A stretch of DNA of 64,000 bases from Piscinibacter gummiphilus (GTDB taxonomy: Bacteria; Pseudomonadota; Gammaproteobacteria; Burkholderiales; Burkholderiaceae_C). The notes beneath the pieces were generated by a model. The model saw nothing but the letters and a program-made list of their open reading frames with translations. It did not search any database and was not told the origin of the DNA. Positions 1 to 8,077 of the stretch are shown piece by piece; positions within the stretch are counted from its first letter, which is position 1, and each line of letters starts with the position of its first letter. The translations under genes were made by a program, and so were the position numbers. Where the stretch lies: positions 496,001 to 560,000 of the forward strand of contig NZ_CP015118.1 of the NCBI RefSeq assembly GCF_002116905.1, read 5' to 3'.

Positions 1-743
1 GCATGGACGTGCTGAGCTCGCAGGCCAACATCGCCGGCTACAAGGCCGTGATGATCGCGGCCGACCGCTATCAGCGCTTCTTCCCGATGCTGATGACCGC
101 CGCCGGCACCGTGAAGGCCGCGCGGGTCGTGATCCTGGGCGTCGGTGTCGCGGGCCTGCAGGCCATCGCGACGGCCAAGCGCCTGGGCGCCGTGATCGAG
201 GCGAGCGACGTGCGCCCCTCCGTGAAGGAGCAGGTCGAGTCGCTGGGCGCGAAGTTCATCGACGTGTCGTACGACACGCCGGAAGAGAAGGAAGCCGCCG
301 AGGGCGTGGGCGGCTACGCCAAGCCCATGCCGCAGAGCTGGCTCGACCGCCAGAAGATCGAGGTCGCCAAGCGCGTGGCCGCGGCCGACATCGTCATCAC
401 CACCGCGCTGATCCCGGGCCGTGCCGCGCCGGTGCTCGTCACCGAGGAGATGGTCAAGGCGATGAAGCCGGGCTCCGTGATCGTGGACCTCGCCGCGGCG
501 CAGGGCGGCAATTGCCCGCTGACCGAAGCGAACAAGGTCGTGATCAAGCACGGCGTCACGCTGGTCGGCGAGACCAACCTGCCCGCGCTGGTCGCGGCCG
601 ACGCGAGCGCGCTGTACGCGCGCAACGTGCTCGACTTCCTGAAGCTCGTCTTCACGAAGGAAGGTGCGTTCCAGGTTCCGATGGACGACGACATCGTCGC
701 TGCCTGCCTCATGACGCAGGGCGGCGAAGTCAAGCGCGCCTGA
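1..743 (+). CDS. pntAA: NAD(P) transhydrogenase subunit alpha part 1, 5'-truncated by the window edge
   Basis: This is the soluble NAD(H)-binding domain (dI) of the proton-translocating transhydrogenase, which reduces NADP+ with NADH at the expense of the proton gradient. About 246 C-terminal residues are visible. A Rossmann glycine motif (GVGVAG) lies at visible residues 46-51, followed by an acidic ribose-binding stretch (SDVRPS) and the conserved VDLAAAQGGNCPLT segment. Family members of this split type have roughly 370-380 residues, so about 130 N-terminal residues lie outside the window; the internal ATG at base 3 is not the real start. It heads the pnt cluster, in which panD follows directly. 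Family assignment is secure. Confidence 0.95.
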   Translation, partial: MDVLSSQANIAGYKAVMIAADRYQRFFPMLMTAAGTVKAARVVILGVGVAGLQAIATAKRLGAVIEASDVRPSVKEQVESLGAKFIDVSYDTPEEKEAAEGVGGYAKPMPQSWLDRQKIEVAKRVAAADIVITTALIPGRAAPVLVTEEMVKAMKPGSVIVDLAAAQGGNCPLTEANKVVIKHGVTLVGETNLPALVAADASALYARNVLDFLKLVFTKEGAFQVPMDDDIVAACLMTQGGEVKRA

Positions 744-781
744 AATTCTTGTTCTTGTGTTTGTGAGTCAGTAGAGAAGTC

Positions 782-1147
782 ATGAGTAATCGAGTCATGC
801 TGCGGGCCAAGCTGCACCGCGCCACCGTCACCGAAGCCGACCTGCACTACGAAGGGTCGTGCGGCATCGACAGCACCCTGCTGGAGGCTGCCGACATGAA
901 GGAGTTCGAGCGCATCGAGCTCTACAACATCAACAACGGCGAGCGGTTCTCGACGTACATCATCAAGGCGCCGCCGGGTTCGGGCGTCATCTCGCTCAAC
1001 GGCGCCGCCGCGCGCCGCGCCCAGGTGGGCGACCTGCTGATCATCTGCACCTACGCCACGATGTCCGAAGACGTGGCCGCGACGTACAAGCCCAAGGTGG
1101 TCCTGCTCGACGAGCAGAACGCCATCAAGGAAATCCGCAAGTTCTGA
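782..1147 (+). CDS. panD: Aspartate 1-decarboxylase (pyruvoyl enzyme)
   Basis: PanD makes beta-alanine from L-aspartate for pantothenate and coenzyme A synthesis. The 121-residue protein matches the E. coli enzyme over its length. The self-cleavage site is Gly25-Ser26 in HYEGSCGID, where Ser26 becomes the pyruvoyl group. The known catalytic residues are all present with an offset of one: Lys10, His12, Tyr23, Arg55, Thr58, Tyr59 and Asn73. An AGAGAAG sequence precedes the ATG. The gene sits between the two alpha-subunit genes of the transhydrogenase, 38 bases after the first and 22 before the second, all on one strand, so co-transcription is likely. Activity is inferred from residue conservation. 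Confidence 0.95.
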   Translation: MSNRVMLRAKLHRATVTEADLHYEGSCGIDSTLLEAADMKEFERIELYNINNGERFSTYIIKAPPGSGVISLNGAAARRAQVGDLLIICTYATMSEDVAATYKPKVVLLDEQNAIKEIRKF

Positions 1148-1169
1148 TCTTCAACCAGGAGCACGTCGG

Positions 1170-1484
1170 ATGGACATCATCTCGCCGACCATCATCAACC
1201 TCATCATCTTCGTGCTGGCCATCTACGTGGGTTACCACGTGGTGTGGACGGTCACGCCGGCCCTGCACACACCGCTGATGGCGGTGACGAACGCCATCTC
1301 GGCGATCGTGATCGTGGGGGCGATGCTCGCGGCGGCCCTCACCGAGACGGGCCTCGGCAAGACGATGGGCGTGCTCGCCGTGGCGCTCGCCGCGGTCAAC
1401 GTGTTCGGCGGGTTCCTGGTGACCCGGCGCATGCTGGAGATGTTCAAGAAGAAGGACAAGAAGAAGGACGGGGTGTCGGCATGA
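1170..1484 (+). CDS. pntAB: NAD(P) transhydrogenase subunit alpha part 2 (membrane domain)
   Basis: This 104-residue membrane protein corresponds to the C-terminal membrane part of PntA, which is a separate gene in many alpha- and betaproteobacteria. Three hydrophobic segments are visible, at about residues 5-25, 35-55 and 60-80, followed by a lysine-rich cytoplasmic tail (KKKDKKKD). With PntB it forms the proton channel (dII). Its stop codon overlaps the pntB start in an ATGA arrangement, which suggests translational coupling and equal production of the membrane subunits. An AGGAG precedes the start codon. Confidence 0.95.
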   Translation: MDIISPTIINLIIFVLAIYVGYHVVWTVTPALHTPLMAVTNAISAIVIVGAMLAAALTETGLGKTMGVLAVALAAVNVFGGFLVTRRMLEMFKKKDKKKDGVSA

Positions 1485-2917
1485 GCATGAACCTCGTCAC
1501 GCTGCTGTACCTCGTCGCCAGCGTCTTCTTCATCCAGGCCCTGAAGGGCCTGAGCCACCCCACCACGTCCATCCGTGGCAACGTGTTCGGCATGCTGGGC
1601 ATGGCCATCGCCGTGCTCACCACCGGCGCGCTGATCTGGAAGATCGCGGGCCAGCTGGGCGCCTCGCCCGTCGGGGGCCTCGCCTGGGTGCTGCTGGGCC
1701 TGCTGGCCGGCGGCACGCTCGGCACCGTGATGGCCAAGCGGGTCGAGATGACCAAGATGCCCGAGCTGGTGGCCTTCATGCACAGCATGATCGGCCTCGC
1801 CGCGGTGTTCATCGCGGTGGCCGCGGCCGTCGAGCCGTGGGCGTTCCACATCTCGGCCAAGGGCGAGGGCATCCCGCTCGGCAACCGCCTCGAGCTCGCG
1901 CTCGGCGCGGCCATCGGCGCCATCACCTTCAGCGGTTCGGTGATCGCCTTCGGCAAGCTGTCGGGCAAGTACAAGTTCCGGCTGTTCCAGGGCGCCCCGG
2001 TCTCGTTCAAGGGCCAGCACCTGCTGAACCTCGTGCTGGGTCTCGGCCTGATCTTCTTCATCGCCGGCTACACCATCAGCCAGGCCAACGTCGACTTCGT
2101 CCTGCTGCTGGCCATCGCCTTCGTGCTGGGCGTGCTCATCATCATCCCGATCGGCGGTGCCGACATGCCGGTGGTGGTGTCCATGCTCAACAGCTACTCG
2201 GGCTGGGCGGCGGCCGGCATCGGCTTCTCGCTGAACAACAGCATGCTGATCATCGCGGGCTCGCTCGTCGGTTCGTCCGGCGCGATCCTGAGCTACATCA
2301 TGTGCAAGGCGATGAACCGCTCGTTCTTCAACGTGATCCTGGGCGGCTTCGGTGGCGACACTGCGGCGGCCGGCGGTGGCAAGGCCGAGGCCCGGCCGGT
2401 CAAGAGCGGCAGCGCCGACGACGCGGCCTTCGTGCTCGGCAACGCCGAGACCGTGGTGATCGTGCCCGGCTACGGCCTGGCCGTGGCCCGCGCGCAGCAC
2501 GCCGTGAAGGAGCTGGCCGCCAAGCTCGTCGAGAAGGGCGTGACCGTGAAGTACGCGATCCACCCCGTGGCCGGCCGCATGCCGGGCCACATGAACGTGC
2601 TGCTCGCCGAGGCCGAGGTGCCTTACGACCAGGTGTTCGAAATGGAAGACATCAACGGCGAGTTCGGCCAGGCCGACGTCGCCATCATCCTCGGTGCCAA
2701 CGACGTGGTGAACCCCGCCGCGCACACCAAGGGCAGCCCCATCTACGGCATGCCCATTCTCGAGGCCTACAAGGCCAAGACCATCATCGTGAACAAGCGC
2801 TCGATGGCCGCCGGATACGCCGGCCTGGACAACGAGCTGTTCTACATGGACAAGACCATGATGGTGTTCGGCGACGCGAAGAAGGTCGTCGAGGACATGG
2901 TCAAGGCCATCGAGTAA
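1481..2917 (+). CDS. pntB: NAD(P) transhydrogenase subunit beta
   Basis: PntB supplies most of the membrane channel and the NADP(H)-binding dIII domain. The 478-residue protein has about nine hydrophobic segments in the first 270 residues. The C-terminal dIII domain then shows the dinucleotide motif VPGYGLAVA near residue 328, HPVAGRMPGHMNVLLAEA, GANDVVNPAA and NKRSMAAGYAG, all typical of PntB. The start is the ATG overlapping the pntAB stop; a second ATG two codons later is possible. It is the last pnt gene, and a hairpin lies just downstream. Confidence 0.95.
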   Translation: MSMNLVTLLYLVASVFFIQALKGLSHPTTSIRGNVFGMLGMAIAVLTTGALIWKIAGQLGASPVGGLAWVLLGLLAGGTLGTVMAKRVEMTKMPELVAFMHSMIGLAAVFIAVAAAVEPWAFHISAKGEGIPLGNRLELALGAAIGAITFSGSVIAFGKLSGKYKFRLFQGAPVSFKGQHLLNLVLGLGLIFFIAGYTISQANVDFVLLLAIAFVLGVLIIIPIGGADMPVVVSMLNSYSGWAAAGIGFSLNNSMLIIAGSLVGSSGAILSYIMCKAMNRSFFNVILGGFGGDTAAAGGGKAEARPVKSGSADDAAFVLGNAETVVIVPGYGLAVARAQHAVKELAAKLVEKGVTVKYAIHPVAGRMPGHMNVLLAEAEVPYDQVFEMEDINGEFGQADVAIILGANDVVNPAAHTKGSPIYGMPILEAYKAKTIIVNKRSMAAGYAGLDNELFYMDKTMMVFGDAKKVVEDMVKAIE

Positions 2918-2938
2918 GTCACACCGCGGGGAGACAGG

Positions 2939-2976
2939 CGCACGTCCGGGATGAAAACCCGGGGATCGGACGTGCG
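2939..2976 (+). terminator. Hairpin after pntB, possible weak terminator
   Basis: Ten-base arms CGCACGTCCG (2939-2948) and CGGACGTGCG (2967-2976) are perfect reverse complements. The 18-base interval contains a smaller CCGGG/CCCGG stem. Only GGGTTTCT follows, so the U-tract is poor. It may be a weak terminator or an RNA-processing structure between the pnt operon and fadD. Confidence 0.4.
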
Positions 2977-3023
2977 GGTTTCTGACCAGAATCACGTGAA
3001 GAAATATTGCTAAGGGGCACCCA

Positions 3024-4697
3024 ATGGAAAAGACCTGGTTGAAGCACTATCCCGCGGGAGTGGTGCAGCACATCGACGCCGGTCAATACAGTTCGCTCGT
3101 CCAGCTGCTCGACGAGAGTTTCAAGAAGTACCGCGACCGCACGGCCTACCGCTTCATGCGCAAGTCGATCGGCTACGCCACGGTGGACGACCAGTCGCGC
3201 GCGTTCGCCGCGTACCTGCAGTCGCAGGGGTTCGTGAAGGGCGACCGCGTCGCCGTGATGATGCCCAACGTGCCCCAGTACCCGGTGGCGCTGGCCGGCA
3301 TCCTGCGCGCGGGCTGCGTGCTCGTGAACGTGAACCCGCTCTACACGCCGCGTGAACTCGAGCACCAGCTCAAGGACTCGGGCGCCAAGGGCATCGTGAT
3401 CCTCGAGAACTTCGCGGCCACGCTGCAGCAGGTGGCCTCGGCCGTGCCGACCAAGAAGGTCATCGTGGCGTCCATGGGCGACATGCTCGGTTTCCCGATG
3501 TCCCTCATCGTCAACTACGTCGTGCGCAACGTGAAGAAGATGGTGCCGGCGTGGGACCTGCCCGGCCACGTCACGTTCAAGGACGCGGTGGCCCAGGGCC
3601 GCAACGGCACGCTGCGCCCGCCCACCGTGGGGCCGGACGACATCGCCGTGCTGCAGTACACCGGCGGCACCACCGGCGTCAGCAAGGGCGCCGTGCTGCT
3701 GCACCGCAACCTCGTGGCCAACACGCTGCAGTCGGAAGCCTGGTACCAGCCCGCGCTGAAGAAGGTGCCGGCCGGCGAGCAGGTGGTGGCCGTCTGCGCG
3801 CTGCCGATCTATCACATCTTCGGTTTCACCGCGAGCGTGATGCTGGGCATGCGCACCGGCAACTGCAACGTGCTGATCCCCAACCCGCGCGACCTGCCGG
3901 CGGTGTTCAAGGAGCTCAAGGGCATCAAGTTCCACAGCTTCCCGGCCGTCAACACGCTGTTCGGCGCGATGGCCAACCACCCGCAGTTCAACACGGTGGA
4001 CTGGAGCCACCTCGTGATCTCGGTGGGCGGCGGCATGGCCGTGCAGAGCGCCACCGCGAAGCTGTGGCTCGAGAAGACCGGCTGCCCGATCGTCGAGGGC
4101 TACGGCCTGTCGGAGACCTCGCCCACGGTGAGCTGCAACCCGGTCGACAGCACCGCCTACAGCGGCGACATCGGCTTCCCGCTGCCCGACACCGACATCC
4201 GCCTGCTCGACGACGACGGCAACGAGGTGCCCGTGGGCACCCCGGGCGAGCTGGCCGTGAAGGGCCCGCAGGTGATGGCCGGCTACTGGCAGCGCCCCGA
4301 CGAGACCGCCAAGGTGATGACCGCCGACGGCTTCTTCCGCACCGGCGACATCGCCACCGTGGACGCCAACGGCCACTTCAAGATCGTCGACCGCAAGAAG
4401 GACATGATCCTGGTCAGCGGCTTCAACGTGTACCCGAACGAGGTGGAAGACGTGGTGACACAGATGCCGGGCATCCTCGAGTGCGCGGCCGTGGGCATTC
4501 CCGACGCGAAGGCCGGCGAAGCGGTCAAGCTGGTCATCGTGCGCAGCAACCCCGCCATCACCGAAGCCGACGTCAAGGCGTATTGCGAGACCAACATGAC
4601 CGGCTACAAGCGTCCGAAAGTGGTGGAATTCCGCACGGATCTGCCCAAGACTCCGGTGGGCAAGATCCTGCGGCGGGAACTGCGCGACAAGGTCTGA
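3024..4697 (+). CDS. fadD: Long-chain fatty acid--CoA ligase
   Basis: This adenylate-forming enzyme activates fatty acids to acyl-CoA for beta-oxidation or phospholipid synthesis at the inner membrane. The 557-residue length is normal for FadD. The P-loop-like AMP motif YTGGTTGVSKGAV starts near residue 212, GYGLSETSP lies near 358, the hinge FFRTGDIAT follows, and the catalytic lysine is in TPVGKILRREL near the C-terminus. An AAGGGG sequence precedes the ATG at good spacing. The gene lies 106 bases after pntB on the same strand. The family is certain; substrate chain length is inferred from similarity to FadD. Confidence 0.93.
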   Translation: MEKTWLKHYPAGVVQHIDAGQYSSLVQLLDESFKKYRDRTAYRFMRKSIGYATVDDQSRAFAAYLQSQGFVKGDRVAVMMPNVPQYPVALAGILRAGCVLVNVNPLYTPRELEHQLKDSGAKGIVILENFAATLQQVASAVPTKKVIVASMGDMLGFPMSLIVNYVVRNVKKMVPAWDLPGHVTFKDAVAQGRNGTLRPPTVGPDDIAVLQYTGGTTGVSKGAVLLHRNLVANTLQSEAWYQPALKKVPAGEQVVAVCALPIYHIFGFTASVMLGMRTGNCNVLIPNPRDLPAVFKELKGIKFHSFPAVNTLFGAMANHPQFNTVDWSHLVISVGGGMAVQSATAKLWLEKTGCPIVEGYGLSETSPTVSCNPVDSTAYSGDIGFPLPDTDIRLLDDDGNEVPVGTPGELAVKGPQVMAGYWQRPDETAKVMTADGFFRTGDIATVDANGHFKIVDRKKDMILVSGFNVYPNEVEDVVTQMPGILECAAVGIPDAKAGEAVKLVIVRSNPAITEADVKAYCETNMTGYKRPKVVEFRTDLPKTPVGKILRRELRDKV

Positions 4698-4887
4698 GTC
4701 GCACACGCCAGCGTAGATCCACAACTACAAGAAGTACCGAGACGAGCCGCCCGGCCCCTTCCGCGGGGTCGGCGGCCGCCATACCCGACGCGGAAACGCG
4801 GCCTGTATCCCAGGCCATGATGACAGCAGTGCCCGCAGGGTCGTACCCGCCTGCGAAGGCATCGCGTTCGATTGGGAGTCGTTCGGA

Positions 4888-5361
4888 ATGATCTGGTCCA
4901 AGACCGATGCAGGCCGCGTGGAAATGCAGTCCCGCGCGCTGGTGAAAGAGCGCACGCAGCGCAACCTGCTGCTGCTGATCGATGGCGTGAAGAGCCAGGA
5001 GATGCTGCTGGGCAGCATCGCCGGGGTCTCCAAGGCGGACTTCGACGCGCTGGCCGCGCTGGGGCTCATCGCCCCGGTGGGCGGCTCGGCCTCGTCCGGT
5101 TCGAAGGCCGCGGCGCCCGCGCCCGCCGCGGCCGCGGCCGCGCCGGCCGAGCCCACCGACTACGCCAACTTCACCCAGACCCTCACCCAGCTGATTTCGT
5201 CGGAACTCGGCCTGCGTGGCTTCACGCTGACGCTGGCGGTGGAGAAGGCCGGCACCCCCGACGAGCTGCGCGACGTGGGTGAACGGGTGCTCAAGCAGAT
5301 CCTCGAGCGCAAGGGCGAGGATGCGGCCGACAAGGCGCGCCGCAAGCTCTACGGCGGCTGA
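4888..5361 (+). CDS. Uncharacterised protein with winged-helix-like N-terminal region
   Basis: I do not recognise a characterised function. The 157-residue protein has an N-terminal helical region (1-65) with the pattern TDAGRVEM...RTQRNLLLLIDG...LAALGLIAPV, which resembles small winged-helix-like domains seen in many betaproteobacterial regulatory proteins. A low-complexity Ala/Pro linker covers about residues 69-91, and a helical C-terminal region follows. There is no signal peptide or membrane segment, so it is probably cytoplasmic. The G/C-rich coding bias is like that of its neighbours. A 190-base gap separates it from fadD, and a TTG-start membrane protein gene follows after 29 bases. 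Confidence 0.7.
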   Translation: MIWSKTDAGRVEMQSRALVKERTQRNLLLLIDGVKSQEMLLGSIAGVSKADFDALAALGLIAPVGGSASSGSKAAAPAPAAAAAAPAEPTDYANFTQTLTQLISSELGLRGFTLTLAVEKAGTPDELRDVGERVLKQILERKGEDAADKARRKLYGG

Positions 5362-5390
5362 CCGCCGCCTCCGCCACCCCACCGTTTCCG

Positions 5391-5897
5391 TTGCTGCGCC
5401 TCCTCCTTCGTGCGTTGCGCGGGCTGCTGCTGGTCCTGGCAGCCGCCGTGCTGTTCATCGAGGAATGGGGGTGGCGCCCGCTGACCGCGCTGGCGGCCCG
5501 CCTCGGGCGCTGGCCGCCGTTCGCGCGGCTCGAGGCCCTCGTGCGCCGCGTGAGTCCTCGTGTGGCGCTGGTGCTGTTCGTCGTGCCCGCGGTCGCCCTG
5601 TTCCCGCTCAAGCTCGTGGCGCTGTGGTTGATCCACGTGGGCCAGACGGCGCTCGGGGTCACCGTGATCGTGCTCGCCAAGCTGGTGGGCACCGCGATCG
5701 TCGGCCGGCTGTTCCTGCTGCTGCAGTTGCAGCTGATGACCTTCCCGTGGTTCGCGGCCGCCTGGACGTGGTGGCGGAACACCAAGGCCCGCGTGGTGGC
5801 GTGGGTGAAACACTCCGCCCCCTGGCGGGCCGCGCGCAGGTTCGCACGGCGCGTGCGGGCGCGGTGGCGCCGGCTGCGCCACCACGGGAACGGCTGA
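5391..5897 (+). CDS. Uncharacterised membrane protein with basic C-terminus
   Basis: The 168-residue product has hydrophobic segments at about residues 4-22, 57-82 and 84-112 and a strongly basic tail rich in Arg and Trp (from about 140 to the end), so it is an inner-membrane protein with a positively charged cytoplasmic end. I recognise no functional domain. The proposed start is a TTG, because no ATG lies upstream of the first hydrophobic segment in this frame between the neighbouring genes. The reading frame fills the gap between the 157-residue gene and rsmE and has normal local codon use. Confidence 0.65.
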   Translation: MLRLLLRALRGLLLVLAAAVLFIEEWGWRPLTALAARLGRWPPFARLEALVRRVSPRVALVLFVVPAVALFPLKLVALWLIHVGQTALGVTVIVLAKLVGTAIVGRLFLLLQLQLMTFPWFAAAWTWWRNTKARVVAWVKHSAPWRAARRFARRVRARWRRLRHHGNG

Positions 5898-5938
5898 GGC
5901 ACACTGTGGGCCTTGCTCCTGCGTTTGCGCTCGATCCC

Positions 5939-6661
5939 ATGCCCCCTCGCTTTTTCGTCGACCTGCCGCTCGCCGCTGGGGCCTCGCTGTCCCTCCCGCC
6001 CGGTGCGTCGCGCCATGCCCAGGTGCTGCGGTTGCAGCCGGGCGATCCGGTCACGCTGTTCGACGGATCCGGGGGCGACTGGCAGGCCGAGATCGCCGAG
6101 ATGGGCCGCAAGGTGGTCGACGTCACCATCGGCGCCTTCGAGGCCCGCGACCCCGAGCTGGCGCTGGCCGTCACGCTCGCCGTGGGCATGCCCGCCAACG
6201 AACGCATGGACGACCTCGTCGAGAAGGCCACCGAACTCGGTGTCGCCCGCATCCAGCCGCTGATGTGCGAACGTTCGGTGCTGCGCCTGTCGGGCGAGCG
6301 GGCCGAGAAGAAGCGCGAACACTGGCAGGCCGTGGCGGTGTCCGCGTGCGAGCAGAGCGGGCGCACGCGCGTGCCGGTGATCGAGCCGGTGCGCACGCTC
6401 GCCGCGTGGCTGCGCGAGGCGGTGCCGGCGGACGCTCGCCGCGTCGTGCTGAGCACGTCCGAGTCACCGCCGCTGCCAGCCGTGCCCGCGGGTGCGGTCG
6501 TGGCGCTGAGCGGCCCCGAGGGCGGCCTGTCGCCCGCCGAGGAGCAGGCCGCACGGGGCGCGGGCTTCGAACCCGCGAGCCTCGGCCCCCGCGTCCTGCG
6601 GGCCGACACCGCGCCACTCGCGGCGCTGGCCATCTGGAGCCTGGGCGGCCTCACGGCCTGA
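5939..6661 (+). CDS. rsmE: 16S rRNA (uracil(1498)-N(3))-methyltransferase
   Basis: RsmE methylates U1498 of 16S rRNA using S-adenosylmethionine. The 240-residue protein has the expected two parts: a PUA-like N-terminal domain (MPPRFFVDLPLAAG...HAQVLRLQPGD) and a SPOUT methyltransferase domain ending in the knot motifs ALSGPEGGLSPAEE and LGPRVLRADTAPLAAL. The ATG at 5939 is chosen because the family starts with this RFF segment; the frame is open further upstream but in non-homologous sequence. It is a housekeeping gene placed between a membrane protein gene and a histidine kinase. Confidence 0.93.
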   Translation: MPPRFFVDLPLAAGASLSLPPGASRHAQVLRLQPGDPVTLFDGSGGDWQAEIAEMGRKVVDVTIGAFEARDPELALAVTLAVGMPANERMDDLVEKATELGVARIQPLMCERSVLRLSGERAEKKREHWQAVAVSACEQSGRTRVPVIEPVRTLAAWLREAVPADARRVVLSTSESPPLPAVPAGAVVALSGPEGGLSPAEEQAARGAGFEPASLGPRVLRADTAPLAALAIWSLGGLTA

Positions 6662-6688
6662 CCCCCGCGAGTGCACGGCGCCTCTCCC

Positions 6689-8077
6689 ATGCACGCCTTC
6701 GACATCTACGGACTCTGCGCAGCGCTCGCGAGCGGTGCGCTGGCCGTGCTCTATGGCGTCGTGTGGCGTGCGCAGCGGTTGCGCTGGTCGCTGATCTTCG
6801 GCCTGGCCTTCCTGATGCTGGCGGTGCTGTACGGCTTCGATGCGCAGCTGCGCCCGCGCAACGGGCTGTCGCAGCCGCTGTCGGCGTTCATTTCGGTCGC
6901 CACGGCCGTCGCGTTGACCCTGGGCATGATCGACTACGTGCAGGTGACCGGCCGCGCGGCGTGGGTGCTGCGCGTGCTCTCAGTGGCGCTTGGCGTGCTG
7001 CTGATCGGGCTCATCTTCTCGCGCCAGATCACGCGCATCGTGGGGTTCGGCGTGCTCTCGATGTTCCTGGTGGCGCAGGCGGCGCTCGCCCTCCGGGCGC
7101 GGTGGCAGGAGCGAGGCCGTGGCCACGGCCTCGTGTTCCTCGCGCTGATCAGCTACCCCGCCGTGATCGGCGCGGCGGCGCTGGGGCTCTTCGACATGGC
7201 GCTGCTGCGGTACGCCGCGGCCGTGCCCACCACGATGATGGGCATGACGGTGCTCACCACCGGGCTGCTGCGCGCGCAGCAGCAGGCGCGCGACGAACTC
7301 CATCGCCGCCGGGATGCCGAGGAGGCCCTGCGCCGCTTCAACGAGGCGCTGGAGCAGCGCGTGCTGCAGCGCACGGCCGAGCTGCACGAGATGGTGGCCG
7401 CGCTCGAGAGCTTCAACCGCAGCATCTCGCACGACCTGCGCGGTCCGCTCGGCGGCATCGCCGGGGTGTCGCGCCTGGCCAGCGAGGCGCTGGAGGCCGG
7501 TGACACGGCCACCGCGCGGCGCCTGCTGCCATCCATCACGCAGCAGGCCGAATCGTCGGCCGACCTGGTGGCCTCGCTGCTGGCGCTGGCGCGGGTGAAC
7601 GATTCCGAGTTGTCGCCCCGCCCGGTGCCGCTGAACGACGTGGTCGAGGAGACGCTGGCCCACCTGCGCCTGGCCGACCCGGACGCCCAGCCGCTGCCCG
7701 TGCACGTGGCGCCGCTGCCCACGGTGGAGGCCGACCCGGGCCTGATTCGGCAGGTCTACGTGAACCTCATCGGCAACGCGTTGAAGTTTTCGCGGGACGC
7801 GGGCGCGCCGCAGGTGGACGTGGGCGCCTACCCGGAAGGGGGCGGTCACGTGATGTTCGTGCGGGACAACGGCATCGGCTTCGACCCCGCGTCGGCCGAG
7901 CGCCTGTTCGAGCCGTTCCAGCAGCTGCACGCCACGTCCTTCGACGGCCACGGCGTGGGCCTGAGCATCGTCAAGCGCGTGGTGGAACGCCACGGCGGCC
8001 GCGTGTGGGCCCGGTCCGGGCCGGGCGGTGGCGCCGCGTTCTACTTCTGGCTGGGACCGCGGCTGGCGGTGTCCTGA
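6689..8077 (+). CDS. Membrane-anchored sensor histidine kinase
   Basis: The product has 462 residues. About six hydrophobic segments occupy residues 1-190 and form an integral-membrane sensor of unknown signal. A coiled-coil linker (about 195-235) leads to the HisKA domain with the phospho-acceptor histidine in NRSISHDLRGPLGG, then an ATPase domain with N box (NLIGNALKFS), G1 box (DNGIGFDP) and G2 box (GHGVGLSIVKRV). There is no receiver domain and no response-regulator gene adjacent, so the partner is elsewhere. A GTG at 6671 is an alternative start. The 3' end overlaps the convergent methyltransferase gene by 37 bases. Confidence 0.88.
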   Translation: MHAFDIYGLCAALASGALAVLYGVVWRAQRLRWSLIFGLAFLMLAVLYGFDAQLRPRNGLSQPLSAFISVATAVALTLGMIDYVQVTGRAAWVLRVLSVALGVLLIGLIFSRQITRIVGFGVLSMFLVAQAALALRARWQERGRGHGLVFLALISYPAVIGAAALGLFDMALLRYAAAVPTTMMGMTVLTTGLLRAQQQARDELHRRRDAEEALRRFNEALEQRVLQRTAELHEMVAALESFNRSISHDLRGPLGGIAGVSRLASEALEAGDTATARRLLPSITQQAESSADLVASLLALARVNDSELSPRPVPLNDVVEETLAHLRLADPDAQPLPVHVAPLPTVEADPGLIRQVYVNLIGNALKFSRDAGAPQVDVGAYPEGGGHVMFVRDNGIGFDPASAERLFEPFQQLHATSFDGHGVGLSIVKRVVERHGGRVWARSGPGGGAAFYFWLGPRLAVS

